Origin: Myxococcales bacterium
Lineage (GTDB): Bacteria; Myxococcota_A; Polyangia; Polyangiales; Houyiibacteriaceae
Assembly: GCA_019637115.1 (NCBI GenBank)
Contig: JAHBWH010000032.1
Span: 1 to 57,266 of the forward strand
DNA: 57,266 nt
Direction: 5' to 3'
The notes beneath the pieces are model-generated. The model had not been told where the DNA came from and searched no databases. It saw only the letters and a list, made by a program, of their open reading frames with translations. Within the stretch, counting starts at the first letter, position 1; the number at the start of each line of letters is the position of its first letter. Both the position numbers and the translations under genes were made by a program. Positions 35,793 through 44,963 of the stretch are shown one piece after another.

Positions 35793-36152
35793 ATGGAGAT
35801 CTACCTCGACAAGCGTGCGGTACGTCAGATTCGGCTCTCGGCCGCGGATGCGATCGAGGAGGGCGACACCGAGACGCTCCGCGAGGACCTCATCGAGGCG
35901 TTCTCCGAGGAGCAGGTCGAGGAGATCGAGCGCCGCATCGACAGCGGAGACATCTTCGAGTTCATCTCGGAGGTGCTCGACGAGTGGGGCGGTGACGACA
36001 TCGAAGAGCTCTTCGAGCTGCTCGAGGGTCAGCTCGCCGACGCCGACGTCGACCTCAAGTACTCGGCCCCCGAGATGGAGGACGAGGACGAAGAGGAAGA
36101 AGAGGAAGAGGAAGAGGGCGACGTCGAGTTCGAGGAAGAGCCGCCGCTCTGA
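35793..36152 (+). CDS. Small acidic protein, unknown function
   Basis: The protein has 119 residues from ATG 35793. Residues 1-85 are helical and acidic (REDLIEAFSEEQVEEIERRI, FEFISEVLDEWGGDDIEELF). The end is an almost unbroken Asp/Glu tail (EDEDEEEEEEEEEGDVEFEE) finishing PPL. There are no Cys, signal or membrane segments. The strong promoter upstream suggests high expression. Family not recognised; acidic tails of this kind occur in chaperone-like or basic-protein-binding proteins. Its last codons are the first unit of a 13 bp tandem repeat. Confidence 0.75.
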   Translation: MEIYLDKRAVRQIRLSAADAIEEGDTETLREDLIEAFSEEQVEEIERRIDSGDIFEFISEVLDEWGGDDIEELFELLEGQLADADVDLKYSAPEMEDEDEEEEEEEEEGDVEFEEEPPL

Positions 36153-36218
36153 CCCGCCGCTCTGACCCGCCGCTCTGACCCGCCGCTCTGATCCGCCGCC
36201 CTGACCCGCCGCTCCGAC
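36141..36218 (+). repeat. Six 13 bp repeats starting inside a gene end
   Basis: Units CCGCCGCTCTGAC begin at 36141, 36154, 36167, 36180, 36193 and 36206. Unit 1 encodes the final Pro-Pro-Leu and the stop of the acidic protein; units 2 and 3 are identical, and units 4-6 carry one change each. The array fills the gap to the convergent TPR lipoprotein stop at 36226. Confidence 0.92.
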
Positions 36219-36225
36219 GCGCCCA

Positions 36226-37353
36226 TCAGCGGCGCGCGGCCTCGCAGTCTCGAGCGAGCCGCTCGGCGGCGGCGCGGCGAGACCGGCCGACCTCGAAATC
36301 TTCGACGACGCCGCGCAGCGCATCGCAGCCGCGCTCGTGATCGCCAGCCTCGAGGAGCATCACGCCGAGCTCGTAGCCGGCGGTGGCGCGCAGGCGCGAC
36401 CGCGGGAAGTCCCGCGGGAGGCGCTCGTAGGAGCGGCGCGCGGCGTCCACGTCGCCCGCGTCTCGGTGAATCCGCGCGAGCCTGAGGCGCGCCTCGGGGA
36501 AGCTCGGGAGCGTGTAGCTCCCGACGAGGGTCGTGCGCTCGGCGCGTCGCAGCAGCGCCTCGAGCGCGGCGATCGCGCGAGGGGCGTCGCCGTCCTCCTG
36601 CGCGAGCTCGGAGAGGCGGAGCAGCGCGTCGTCCCAATGTCCGCCCTGCGGGTACGGGTAGCGCTCGACGAGGCGCTCGAGGGTCGCCCGCGCCTCCTCC
36701 CGCCGCTCGGCCTCGAGGAGCATGCCCGCCAGCCGCCAGAGCAGCTCGCCGCCGAGCGAGGCCTCGGCGAGGGGCGCCTCGAGGCGTCGGGCCAGCGCGA
36801 TCGCGGCGTCGCGACCTTCGTGGGTCTCGACGTGTCCGAGCCAATGGTGCAGCGCTCGGCCGCCGAGGCCCGCGTCCGGGTGCTCGCGCACGATCCGCTC
36901 GAAGCCAGCGAGGGCCGCGGCGGTCTCTCCCGTGTGCTCGAAGCGGAGGTGCGCGGCGTCGTAGAGCGCGCGGGCCGTGCGCCGCGACGCGGGGCGCGCG
37001 GCCGCGAGCGCGTCGAGCACGGCGATCGCGTCGTCGTAGCGAGCAGCCGCGCGGAGCGAGCGGCTGCGTCGGTAGAGCGCCTCGTCGCGGTCGACGCGCC
37101 GGTCGGCGGCCTCCGCGGCGGTCGCGAACGCCGCCGCCGCCGCGTCGTGGCGCCCGTGGCGCGCGTGGCGATCGCCCTCGGCGAGGGCGTCCAGATGCGC
37201 CGCGCTCTTCGGGCGGGAGAGGGTCGGAGGGCAAGCGCAGAGCAGCGCGAGCGACGCGAAGGCGACGAGCCAGGCCGCGGAGCGGGCCGTCACCTGTCGC
37301 GCGGACCGGGCCACGGAGCGGGCCCTCGGCGGCCGCGCGGAGCGCGCGATCAT
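36226..37353 (-). CDS. TPR lipoprotein
   Basis: The product has 375 residues from ATG 37353, which overlaps the threonine aldolase stop (ATGA). The signal peptide is Arg/Ser-rich then hydrophobic ([16 protein letters not shown]), with a lipobox-like LCAC. The rest is TPR-like repeats ([67 protein letters not shown]), as in YbgF/BamD-type assembly lipoproteins. A role in envelope complex assembly is plausible but unproven. Confidence 0.75.
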   Translation of the reverse strand: MIARSARPPRARSVARSARQVTARSAAWLVAFASLALLCACPPTLSRPKSAAHLDALAEGDRHARHGRHDAAAAAFATAAEAADRRVDRDEALYRRSRSLRAAARYDDAIAVLDALAAARPASRRTARALYDAAHLRFEHTGETAAALAGFERIVREHPDAGLGGRALHHWLGHVETHEGRDAAIALARRLEAPLAEASLGGELLWRLAGMLLEAERREEARATLERLVERYPYPQGGHWDDALLRLSELAQEDGDAPRAIAALEALLRRAERTTLVGSYTLPSFPEARLRLARIHRDAGDVDAARRSYERLPRDFPRSRLRATAGYELGVMLLEAGDHERGCDALRGVVEDFEVGRSRRAAAERLARDCEAARR

Positions 37354-38363
37354 TCGCGCGCGAGGGTCGCGAGCGCGCGGAGCGCTGCGTCGAGGGCGTC
37401 GTCGTCGAGATCCCGATGGGTGACGGCGCGGATGCGCTCGGGCCCGATCGCGCCGAGCCACACCCCGAGCTCGCGGGCCTCGGCGAGGAAGGCCTCGGCG
37501 GGTCGGTCGACGTCGAAGGGCACGATGTTGGTCTCGACGAGCGCCGGGTCGCAGCCGAAGCCCGCCTCGGCGAGCCCCTCGGCGAGACGTCGGGCGCGTC
37601 GGTGGTCGGCGTGCAGATCGTCGCGGTGGTGCTCGAGCGCGTAGAGCGCAGCGGCCGCCAGCAAGCCGGCCTGACGCATCGCGCCGCCCATGCGGCGACG
37701 CAGGCGCAGCGCCTCGTCGCGACGCGACGCGGGGAAGGCGACCGCGGAGCCGATGGGCGCGCCGAGGCCTTTCGAGAAGCAGACGCTCACCGTGTCGGCG
37801 GGGGCGGCGAGGGTCGCGACCGAGAGTCCCGTCGCGACGCTCGCGTTCCAGAGGCGCGCGCCGTCGAGGTGCACGCCGAGCCCGCGAAGCTTCGCGAGGT
37901 CGGCGAGCTCCACGAGGTCCGCCTGCGGGAAGACGCGGCCCCCCGCGTGGTTGTGCGTGTTCTCGACCGCCACCGCGGCCTGCTTCGCGTAGTAGAAGGC
38001 GGGCGGCCGGATGCGTGGCGCCAGCGTGTAGGCGTCGAAGAGGCCCCCGCCCGGCATTGGCGTGAGCTGAACGCCGCTCGTCCCGGCGGCCGCTCCGCTC
38101 TCGTAGAGGAGCACGTGCGCGTTCTCGCCGACCAGGATCTCCTCCCCGCGCTGCGCGTGCAGGGCGAGCGCGAGCTGGTTGGCCATCGTCCCCGAGGGCA
38201 CGAAGAGAGCGGCCTCCTTGCCGAGGAGCGCGGCGACTTCCTCTTCGAGGCGGCGGACGGTGGGGTCCTCACCGTAGACGTCGTCGCCGACCTCCGCAGA
38301 GGCCATGGCGCGGCGCATCGCGTCGGTGGGGCGGGTGACGGTGTCCGAGCGGAGGTCGATCAT
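37350..38363 (-). CDS. ltaE: Low-specificity L-threonine aldolase
   Basis: The product has 337 residues, the usual length. It catalyses PLP-dependent cleavage of L-threonine/L-allo-threonine to glycine and acetaldehyde. Family wording is clear: [20 protein letters not shown] at the N-terminus, [36 protein letters not shown] (PLP-contacting Asp) and the Schiff-base Lys in [14 protein letters not shown]. It is cytoplasmic and heads a two-gene operon with the TPR lipoprotein. Confidence 0.93.
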   Translation of the reverse strand: MIDLRSDTVTRPTDAMRRAMASAEVGDDVYGEDPTVRRLEEEVAALLGKEAALFVPSGTMANQLALALHAQRGEEILVGENAHVLLYESGAAAGTSGVQLTPMPGGGLFDAYTLAPRIRPPAFYYAKQAAVAVENTHNHAGGRVFPQADLVELADLAKLRGLGVHLDGARLWNASVATGLSVATLAAPADTVSVCFSKGLGAPIGSAVAFPASRRDEALRLRRRMGGAMRQAGLLAAAALYALEHHRDDLHADHRRARRLAEGLAEAGFGCDPALVETNIVPFDVDRPAEAFLAEARELGVWLGAIGPERIRAVTHRDLDDDALDAALRALATLARE

Positions 38364-38400
38364 GGTGCGGCGGGGAGCGTAGCAGAGACGCGCGCGGCAG

Positions 38401-38610
38401 CGGATGAACCGTCGGCGCGCGAGGTTGAGCGTCGTCGGTGGATGAACAGTCGACGCACGCGACTTCAGCGCGAGCGAGGGGCAGCGCCGGCGGATGAACC
38501 GCCGCGCCCGAGGTCAGCGCCGGCGGATGAACCCGCCGCGCCCGAGGTCAGCGCCGGCGTATGAGCCCGCCGCGCCGCGAGGTCGGCGCCGGCGGACGAA
38601 CCGCCGGCGC
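38401..38610. repeat. Array of about 34 bp hairpin units, probable terminator
   Basis: Six degenerate units are centred on GATGAAC-like loops at 38403, 38441, 38493, 38526, 38560 and 38595. Each loop is flanked by GC-rich arms. The last unit forms a perfect 10 bp stem (GCGCCGGCGG, 38586-38595, with its complement 38601-38610) just after the stop of the leftward Ig-repeat gene, so it should terminate that transcript. The array lies between two genes on the same strand. Confidence 0.7.
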
Positions 38611-38617
38611 GCGAGGG

Positions 38618-41600
38618 TCAGCGCCGACGTCGCCACAGCGCGAGGGCTGCGAGCGAGAGGAGCGCGAGCGGCCACGGATCGTCGCCGCTCGGGCTCGCTG
38701 CGCAGAGCGCGCCGCCGCTGTAGGAGCCCTCGAGTCCCGCGTCGAAGCCGCCGTCCGCGGGACCCGCGTCAGGAATGAAGCCGGCGTCCGGCGTGAAGCC
38801 GGCGTCCGGACGCTCGACCACGATCGTCGTCGAGTCGCTCGCGGTGTTCCCGGCGGCGTCCGTCGCCTCGGCCGTCACCTCGTAGGTCCCCGGCCCGAGC
38901 GGCGAGATCTCGAGCGTCCACGTCCCATCCTCGCCGACCGTCGTCGAGCCAGCCTCGACGCCGTTCACCGTGACGACGACCGTGGAGCCGGGCTCCCCGG
39001 TGCCGCTGACTCGACCCGAGGGATCGACGTCGGTGATCGCGACCGTCGTGCTCGTGTCGACCGTGAAGGTCGACTCGTCGGAGGCCATGTTGCCGGCCGG
39101 ATCCGTGGCGGTCGCCGTCGCCGTGTGCGTACCTTCGGGCAGCGGCTCCATGACGTCGATCGTCCAGAGCCCCTCGCCGTCGGCGGTCACGGTGCCGATC
39201 TCGCGCGTCTCACCGTCGACCTCCACCGTCACGACGATGGTCGCGCCTGGTACCGCGGTCCCCGAGATCGTCGGGGTGGTGTCGTTCGTGGAGGTGCCGT
39301 TGGCGGGCGAGGAGATCGCGACCTCGGTGTTGGCGTCGATCGTGAACGTCGACGTGGCGGACGCGGTGTTGCCCGCCGCGTCGGTCGCCCGCGCCTCCGC
39401 CGTGTAGGTTCCGTTCGGGAGCGGCTCGGCGACCGTGACCACCCACGTACCATCGGCGCCGACCGTCGCGCTCCCGATCTCTTCGCCGTCGAGGGTCACG
39501 ACCACGGTCGCCCCGACCTCACCCGTACCGCGCACGCTCGGCGTGGAGTCGAGCGTGGTGCCGCCGTCGGCGGGCGAGGTGATCGCGACCTCCGTGACCG
39601 TGTCGACGATGAAGGTCGACATGTCCATCGCGCTGCCGTTCGAGGTGCTCACCTCGGCAGTGGCGACGTGCATCCCGTCCGCGAGCGGCGCGCCGAGCGC
39701 GAGCGCCCACATGCCGTCGGCGCCCGCGGTCGCGGTGCCGACGAGCACGCCGTCGACGCTCACGCTGACGGTCGTGCCAGGGGTCGCGGTGCCCGCGATC
39801 GTCGGCGTGGCGTTCGCGATCGCGGCGCCGTCGTCCGGGACGACGATCGTGACGGCGACCACGGCGCAGGCCGCCGCCGGGGTGCAGACGCCGAGGGAGC
39901 ACGCCGCCCCCGCCGCGAGCGCCGTCGTCGAGCAGCTCCCCGCGCCGCAGGCGTTCGTCGTGCACTCGTTGCCATCGTCGCACTCCGAGGCCTCGAGGCA
40001 TTGCACGCAGGCGAAGGCGGTGAGGTCGCAGCGCGGGGTCGGCGCCGCGCAGCGGCTGTCGTCGATGCAGGCGACGCAGACGCTCGTCGCCGTGCAGACG
40101 CCGTCGGGACATGCGGTCCCCTCCTCGACGCCGGTGCTCCCGCACGCACCCGCGGCGCAGACGTCGGTGGTGCAAGCGTTGCCGTCGTCGCAATGCGACG
40201 CGAGGAGGCACTCGACGCAGGTGTTCGTCGTGGTGTCGCAGAGCGGGGTCGGGGCGGCGCATTGCGCCGCGCTCACGCACGCGACGCACGTGTTCGAAGG
40301 CGCGCCCGAGCAGACCAGGCCGCCCGCGCAGGCCCCGGGCGAGCCCGCCGCGACGGGGTCGTTCTCGCACGCGCCGCTGACGTTGCAGAGGTCCACGGTG
40401 CAGGGGTTCGAGTCGTTACATGCGGCGTCGCTGTTGCAGCGGGCGACGCAGGTCCCCTCGTCGCAGCGCCCGCTCGGGACGCAATCGCCCGAGCTGGCGC
40501 AGCCGGGGAAGCCGACCTCGATGCGGCAGGTGCCGCTGCAGCCGTCGCCATCGACGAGGTTCCCGTCGTCGCAGCCCTCGCCCGCGCCGACGACGCCATC
40601 GCCGCAGCCGGGGATGCGGAAGGGGGTGAAATAGCCGAAGAGTCCCGTCCCCGACGTCGACGTCGCGAGGCCGAGCTGGAAGTCGGCCCCCGCGCGGACG
40701 CTGTGGTTGCCGCCCGTCACGTCGAAGGTGACGGCGGTCAGGTCGGGTCGCCCAGGTACGGTCGCGTTCCGCAGGAACGTGGGCACGGATCCGTCGAGCC
40801 GGAGCGTGCCGATGGCGGCGGTGGCGATCACGACGCCCACCTGACCCGCGCCCGAGACGTTGAAGTCGGTCACCCAATCGCCGACGGGTGCGAGCACGAC
40901 GGGCGGGATGATCGCGACGTCGATCTCGCAGCCCGCGCGGCCGGTGTTCTGGTAGACGTACGCGGGCGCGCTGGTCTCGATGTACATCAGCGTGGTGGCG
41001 CCCGAGAAGGTCGCGCGGTGGACACCGCCAGCGGCGAGGGTGGCGACCAGCGATCCGTTGATGCGGACCTCCGTGTCCGCCGTGTCGGCGACGATCGCGA
41101 CATCCTCCCCTTCCGTCGACGGGGTGGGGAAGCTGTGCACCACGTACTGCGTTCCGATGCCGGTCGTCGGCAGGACGTTGTCGGCGCCGTCGTCGCCGCA
41201 GCCACCGGCGACGTCGCAGATCCCGGACCACCCGCGGCCGCCCGTCTCGACGACGATCGGGTCCGAGGAGGTGACGAGCGCGCCCATCGTCTCGCGGGTG
41301 CAGACGCCCCCCGGGATCGTCCGCGCGACGTAGGTCTGCCCGGGCGCCAGCGTCACCGAGAAGCTGAGCGTCGCGGCGGCCTGCCAGAAGGGCGCCGCGG
41401 CGCTGGGGGGCGCCGTGAAGGTCACCGTCCCGCCGAAGGGCGCGTAGACGCTCGCGTAGTCGAAGCCCGTGTCCGCCGTGCCGTCCCGGTTCAGGTTGTA
41501 GGCGCCCAGGCGGAAGCGAGTGCCCAGCGCGTAGTTGGCGTTCTTGATCGTCGAGGAGGACTGCCAGGGGCCGACGATGAGCCGGTGGTTGACGATGAGC

Positions 41601-41983
41601 TCGCTCGAGCTCGCCTCGATGAAGATGCCGCGCTCCTCGATCGTGTTGTAGGCACCCGCCGTCCCGAGGGTGGTGCTGAGGGGCACGATGAGCGGGCTGC
41701 CCGGGCTGACGGTGAACGCGGTCGGCGCCCCCGCGCCTCCGCGCCAGGTGCCCGAGATCGTCCCGCGCGGGCTCGCGAGCACCATGTCCCACCCGACCGT
41801 GTAACCCGGGGGCGTCGCGAGCGCGGGCGGCATGTAGAAGCAGGAGCGCCCGGCGGGGCACGCCTGCGCGTGAGCGTCGGCGTGCGCGAGCGCAAGCGTC
41901 AGCGCCAGCGTCGTCAGCGCGGTGCTCACGAGCGCGTCGCGCAGCCGAACGGAGTTTTTGGAGGGCAGCGAAGCTGTGCTCAT
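38618..41983 (-). CDS. Large surface protein: IgGFc-binding-like, Cys repeats, Ig repeats, C-anchor
   Basis: The product has 1121 residues; ATG 41983 follows AGGGGAGA. A signal peptide (about 1-40) precedes an IgGFc-binding-type N-terminal region (VGWDMVLASP, YNTIEERGIFIEASSSELIV, VYQNTGRAGCEIDVAIIPP) to about residue 460. A DUF4215-type unit follows (CGDGVVGAGEGCDDGNLVDG), then Cys-rich CDDGNACTTDVC repeats to about 710. Four tandem bacterial Ig-like domains follow (motifs PTIAGTATPGTTVSVSVDG and ATDAAGNTAS). The C-terminus has an Asp-rich linker, Cys, a hydrophobic stretch (PLALLSLAALALW) and RRRR, like Myxo-CTERM anchors. It is probably an adhesin. Confidence 0.85.
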   Translation of the reverse strand: MSTASLPSKNSVRLRDALVSTALTTLALTLALAHADAHAQACPAGRSCFYMPPALATPPGYTVGWDMVLASPRGTISGTWRGGAGAPTAFTVSPGSPLIVPLSTTLGTAGAYNTIEERGIFIEASSSELIVNHRLIVGPWQSSSTIKNANYALGTRFRLGAYNLNRDGTADTGFDYASVYAPFGGTVTFTAPPSAAAPFWQAAATLSFSVTLAPGQTYVARTIPGGVCTRETMGALVTSSDPIVVETGGRGWSGICDVAGGCGDDGADNVLPTTGIGTQYVVHSFPTPSTEGEDVAIVADTADTEVRINGSLVATLAAGGVHRATFSGATTLMYIETSAPAYVYQNTGRAGCEIDVAIIPPVVLAPVGDWVTDFNVSGAGQVGVVIATAAIGTLRLDGSVPTFLRNATVPGRPDLTAVTFDVTGGNHSVRAGADFQLGLATSTSGTGLFGYFTPFRIPGCGDGVVGAGEGCDDGNLVDGDGCSGTCRIEVGFPGCASSGDCVPSGRCDEGTCVARCNSDAACNDSNPCTVDLCNVSGACENDPVAAGSPGACAGGLVCSGAPSNTCVACVSAAQCAAPTPLCDTTTNTCVECLLASHCDDGNACTTDVCAAGACGSTGVEEGTACPDGVCTATSVCVACIDDSRCAAPTPRCDLTAFACVQCLEASECDDGNECTTNACGAGSCSTTALAAGAACSLGVCTPAAACAVVAVTIVVPDDGAAIANATPTIAGTATPGTTVSVSVDGVLVGTATAGADGMWALALGAPLADGMHVATAEVSTSNGSAMDMSTFIVDTVTEVAITSPADGGTTLDSTPSVRGTGEVGATVVVTLDGEEIGSATVGADGTWVVTVAEPLPNGTYTAEARATDAAGNTASATSTFTIDANTEVAISSPANGTSTNDTTPTISGTAVPGATIVVTVEVDGETREIGTVTADGEGLWTIDVMEPLPEGTHTATATATDPAGNMASDESTFTVDTSTTVAITDVDPSGRVSGTGEPGSTVVVTVNGVEAGSTTVGEDGTWTLEISPLGPGTYEVTAEATDAAGNTASDSTTIVVERPDAGFTPDAGFIPDAGPADGGFDAGLEGSYSGGALCAASPSGDDPWPLALLSLAALALWRRRR

Positions 41984-42259
41984 CGAGGTCTCCCCTGGAG
42001 CGCGTCGTACGGCGCCCCGTCCACGTCGAGCGAGAGCGTAGCGAACGACCGGATGGTGTGGACAGAAGATTTAGGAGCGAGCGGAATCGCGTGCGGACTC
42101 CGGGATGGGGAGCTCTGGCGTGTCGCAGGCTTTGCGCGGCGCGCCCGATGCGCCAGGCTCTCGGCGCGGGAACCGAACGCCGCCCTCGGGCGTCGTAGGG
42201 GAGGCGCGGGCTTCCGGCTCCGTACACCTCGCTCGGGAGCCGCGCGGCGAAGGACGACG

Positions 42260-42982
42260 ATGGCGATACGAATTCGTGGGCTACAGGTGCGCTATCGCGA
42301 CCCCCGAGGCCGGGAGCTGACGGTGCTCGACGTCGCGGACCTGACGATCGACGAGGGGCGGCGGCTCTGCCTGGTCGGAGGGTCGGGCAGCGGCAAGACG
42401 ACGCTCTTGAACGTGCTCGCGGGCATCGTGACCCCGACCTCGGGGGAGGTCCGCTACGGCGAGGTGGACATCACGAAGCTCGCCGAGGCAGAGCGAGATC
42501 GCTTCCGGGCGAAGAACGTCGGCTACGTGTTCCAGAGCTTCAACCTGCTGCAGGGGCTGAGCGCGCTCGAGAACGTGGCGATCGCGGGCTCGTTCGGCGG
42601 GCTCTCGGCGCGCGAGGCGCGGGCGCGCGCCAAGGGTCTGCTCGTGCGGGTCGGGCTCGAGCGCCGCCTCGACGCGCTCCCCGGCACGCTGAGCGTGGGC
42701 GAGCAGCAGCGGGTCGGGATCGCGCGGGCGCTCGTCAATCGGCCGAAGGTCGTGCTCGCCGACGAGCCGACCGCCAGCCTCGACGAGGATCGTGCGGACG
42801 AGGTGCTGGAGCTGCTCGAAGAGATCGTGGCCGAGGAGGGCTCGACGCTCGTGCTCGTGACCCACGAGGCGCGGGTGCGAGAGCGCTTCTCGGACGTGCT
42901 GGATCTGAAGGCGTTGAAGTCTTCGCCGTCGACGCCCGCGTCGAAGGGCCGGGCGGAAGAGGCTCGGGAGGAGGCGCGATGA
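42260..42982 (+). CDS. LolD/MacB-type ABC transporter ATPase
   Basis: The protein has 240 residues with AAGGACG before ATG 42260. ABC motifs are Walker A GGSGSGKTT, Q-loop VFQSFNLL, signature LSVGEQQRVGIARAL, Walker B VVLADEPTASLD and switch VTHEAR. It matches the MacB/LolD type that works with FtsX-fold permeases. Its stop overlaps the permease start (ATGA), so the two are coupled. The permease and the third gene suggest metal handling rather than lipoprotein release. Confidence 0.88.
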   Translation: MAIRIRGLQVRYRDPRGRELTVLDVADLTIDEGRRLCLVGGSGSGKTTLLNVLAGIVTPTSGEVRYGEVDITKLAEAERDRFRAKNVGYVFQSFNLLQGLSALENVAIAGSFGGLSAREARARAKGLLVRVGLERRLDALPGTLSVGEQQRVGIARALVNRPKVVLADEPTASLDEDRADEVLELLEEIVAEEGSTLVLVTHEARVRERFSDVLDLKALKSSPSTPASKGRAEEAREEAR

Positions 42983-44763
42983 CCCTCTGGCAGCTCATCG
43001 TCCGGCAGCTCGCGCAGCGGAAGCTCTCGTCGTTCCTCACGGGGCTCGGCGTCGCGCTCGGCGTGATGCTCGTGAGCGGCATTCTCGTGCTCCAGGATCA
43101 GATGGAGAAGCAGATGCTCGAGCCAGGCCGCGGCTACTCGCTCGCGGTCGGGGCGCCGGGCTCGGCGCTCCAGCTCGCGCTCAACGCCGTCTACCACCTC
43201 GACAAGAGCCCGGGCCTGATGCCCATGCGGACCTGGCTCGAGCTCGAGGGTGACGACAGCGTCGCGCTCGCCGTGCCCTACGCGGTCGGCGACTCGTTCC
43301 GCGGCTACCGCGTGGTCGCGACGACCGAGGCGTTCTTCGATCGGCGGTTCCCTCACCCGGAGGGGGAGGGGCAGGAGAAGCTGGCCGAGGGGCGGCCCTT
43401 CGACTTCTCGCGCGAGCGGCTCTTCGAGATGCTCGACCGGATGGGGGCCGCGTCGTTGACCGAGGGCGCGGCGGAGCCCGCGTCGGCGGAGGGTCCGGAG
43501 GGAGAGCACTCGCACGCTCACGAGCACGAGGGCGAGCACGCGCACGAGCACGATGCCGACGAGCGCGGGGACGAAGGCGAGCACGCGCACGCGCACGAGC
43601 ACGCGGCGCGCGCCGCCCACGAAGGCGAGCGCGCGCACGACGGGCACGACCACGCTGCGCACGCTGCGCACGAGGGTGAGCACGCGCACGAGGGTGAGCA
43701 CGCGCACGAGGGCGAGCACGACGAGCACGACGGGCATGACCATGCCGCGCACGCGCACGAGGGTGAGCACGACGGGCACGACCAATCCGCGCACGCTGCG
43801 CACGAGGGCGAGCACGCGCACGAAGGCGAGCACGACGGGCACGACCACGCCGCACATGCCGCGCACGAAGGCGAGCACGCGCACGAGGGTGAGCACGACG
43901 AGCACGACGGCCACGAGCACGCCGCGCACGGCGACCACGACCACCACGACCACGACCACGACCACGGCGGCGTGATGGAAGCAGTGCTCGGCGCCGAGGT
44001 GGCGCGCGCGCTCCGCATCCGCGTCGGCGACATGATCGAGCCGACGCACGGCATCGAGGACGACTCGATGGCCCACGACCATGAGCACCTCTGGAAGGTC
44101 GTCGGCATCTTGAAGCGCACGGGCACGCCCGTGGATCGCGTCGTCTTCATCAACCTCGACAGCTTCTTCGCGATCGACGAGCACGCCGCGGGCGGCCTCA
44201 TCCCGGGGACCCAGGAGGCCGCGCTGAGCAGCGTGCTCCTCTTCCCGCGCGGCGGGGTGCACAAGGCGATGTTGCTCTCGCGCCTGAACCGGCGGCCCGA
44301 CGTTCAGGTCGCGGACGTGAACGAGCAGATCCGAAACCTCTTCACGATCGTCGGCAGCGTGGACGTGCTCTTCTTCATCGTGAGCATCCTGGTGGTCGTG
44401 ATCGGCGTGCTCTCGATCCTCGTCGCCATCTACAACACCATGAACGAGCGGCGGCGCGAGGTCGCGATCCTCCGCGCCATCGGCGCGCGAAGGAGGACGG
44501 TCTTCGGCGCGATCGTCGGGGAGGCCGCGACCTTGACGGTCTTCGGCTCCCTGGCGGGGCTCGTCCTCGGGCACGTGCTCGTCTGGGCGGCGAGCGGCCA
44601 CATCGGCGAGGTGGCGGGCTTTCGGCCGCTCGCGAGCACGCTGCTGCCGGCGGAGCTCCTGGTGGTCGCGATCGTCACGGCTGGTGGGGCGCTGGCCGGC
44701 GTGGTGCCTGCGTGGAAGGCTTACTCGACCGACGTCGCCGAGAGCCTGCGCCCGCTGTCCTGA
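42979..44763 (+). CDS. FtsX-type ABC permease with His-rich periplasmic insert
   Basis: The protein has 594 residues. Its architecture is MacB/LolC-like: one N-terminal membrane helix (SSFLTGLGVALGVMLVSGILV), a large periplasmic domain, then three C-terminal helices (VLFFIVSILVVVIGVLSILV; AATLTVFGSLAGLVLG; LLVVAIVTAGGALAGVV) with the conserved YNTMNERRREVAILRAIGA loop. Residues about 175-330 of the periplasmic domain are a repeat tract of GEHAHE, GEHDEHDGHDH and DHDHHDHDHDH type holding about 50 His plus many Asp/Glu, a likely multi-site Zn, Ni or Cu binder. The insert is coded by an 18 bp-type minisatellite in frame. The flanking permease sequence is intact. Substrate and direction are inferred. 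Confidence 0.85.
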   Translation: MTLWQLIVRQLAQRKLSSFLTGLGVALGVMLVSGILVLQDQMEKQMLEPGRGYSLAVGAPGSALQLALNAVYHLDKSPGLMPMRTWLELEGDDSVALAVPYAVGDSFRGYRVVATTEAFFDRRFPHPEGEGQEKLAEGRPFDFSRERLFEMLDRMGAASLTEGAAEPASAEGPEGEHSHAHEHEGEHAHEHDADERGDEGEHAHAHEHAARAAHEGERAHDGHDHAAHAAHEGEHAHEGEHAHEGEHDEHDGHDHAAHAHEGEHDGHDQSAHAAHEGEHAHEGEHDGHDHAAHAAHEGEHAHEGEHDEHDGHEHAAHGDHDHHDHDHDHGGVMEAVLGAEVARALRIRVGDMIEPTHGIEDDSMAHDHEHLWKVVGILKRTGTPVDRVVFINLDSFFAIDEHAAGGLIPGTQEAALSSVLLFPRGGVHKAMLLSRLNRRPDVQVADVNEQIRNLFTIVGSVDVLFFIVSILVVVIGVLSILVAIYNTMNERRREVAILRAIGARRRTVFGAIVGEAATLTVFGSLAGLVLGHVLVWAASGHIGEVAGFRPLASTLLPAELLVVAIVTAGGALAGVVPAWKAYSTDVAESLRPLS

Positions 44764-44784
44764 CGCCGCGGGGCCTCGTCGAGT

Positions 44785-44909
44785 GACGTCGCCGAGCGCC
44801 TGCGGCCGCCGTCCTGGTCGTGAACCCGGCTTGCGCGACGGGCCCGCTCGTCGAGGGGGCGGTCGCGCACCGGTTGCGGTGGCTCGGGGCGTCCCCGCGT
44901 GGAAGGCTT
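44785..44909 (+). pseudogene. Remnants of a second permease C-terminus
   Basis: Bases 44785-44817 match the last 33 bases of the permease (44731-44763, up to its stop codon) at 29 of 33 positions. Bases 44891-44909 match 44704-44722 (encoding VPAWKA) at 17 of 19. The two segments are in reversed order and in different frames, so they are decayed partial copies rather than a gene. Confidence 0.5.
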
Positions 44910-44963
44910 GCGCGGCGCGGCCGGGGCCTCACGCTCCGAGACGTGTCGCGCGAAGGTCCCGAG

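Noticed and set aside
38561-42982. A 1473-codon rightward frame
   Set aside because: Only its last 240 codons (from 42260) encode the ABC ATPase; the rest is antisense to the Ig-repeat surface protein.
43518-44264. Leftward Ser/Cys/Pro-rich frame opposite the His tract
   Set aside because: It is the antisense of the GEHAHE-type repeats in the permease, which has intact flanking permease motifs.
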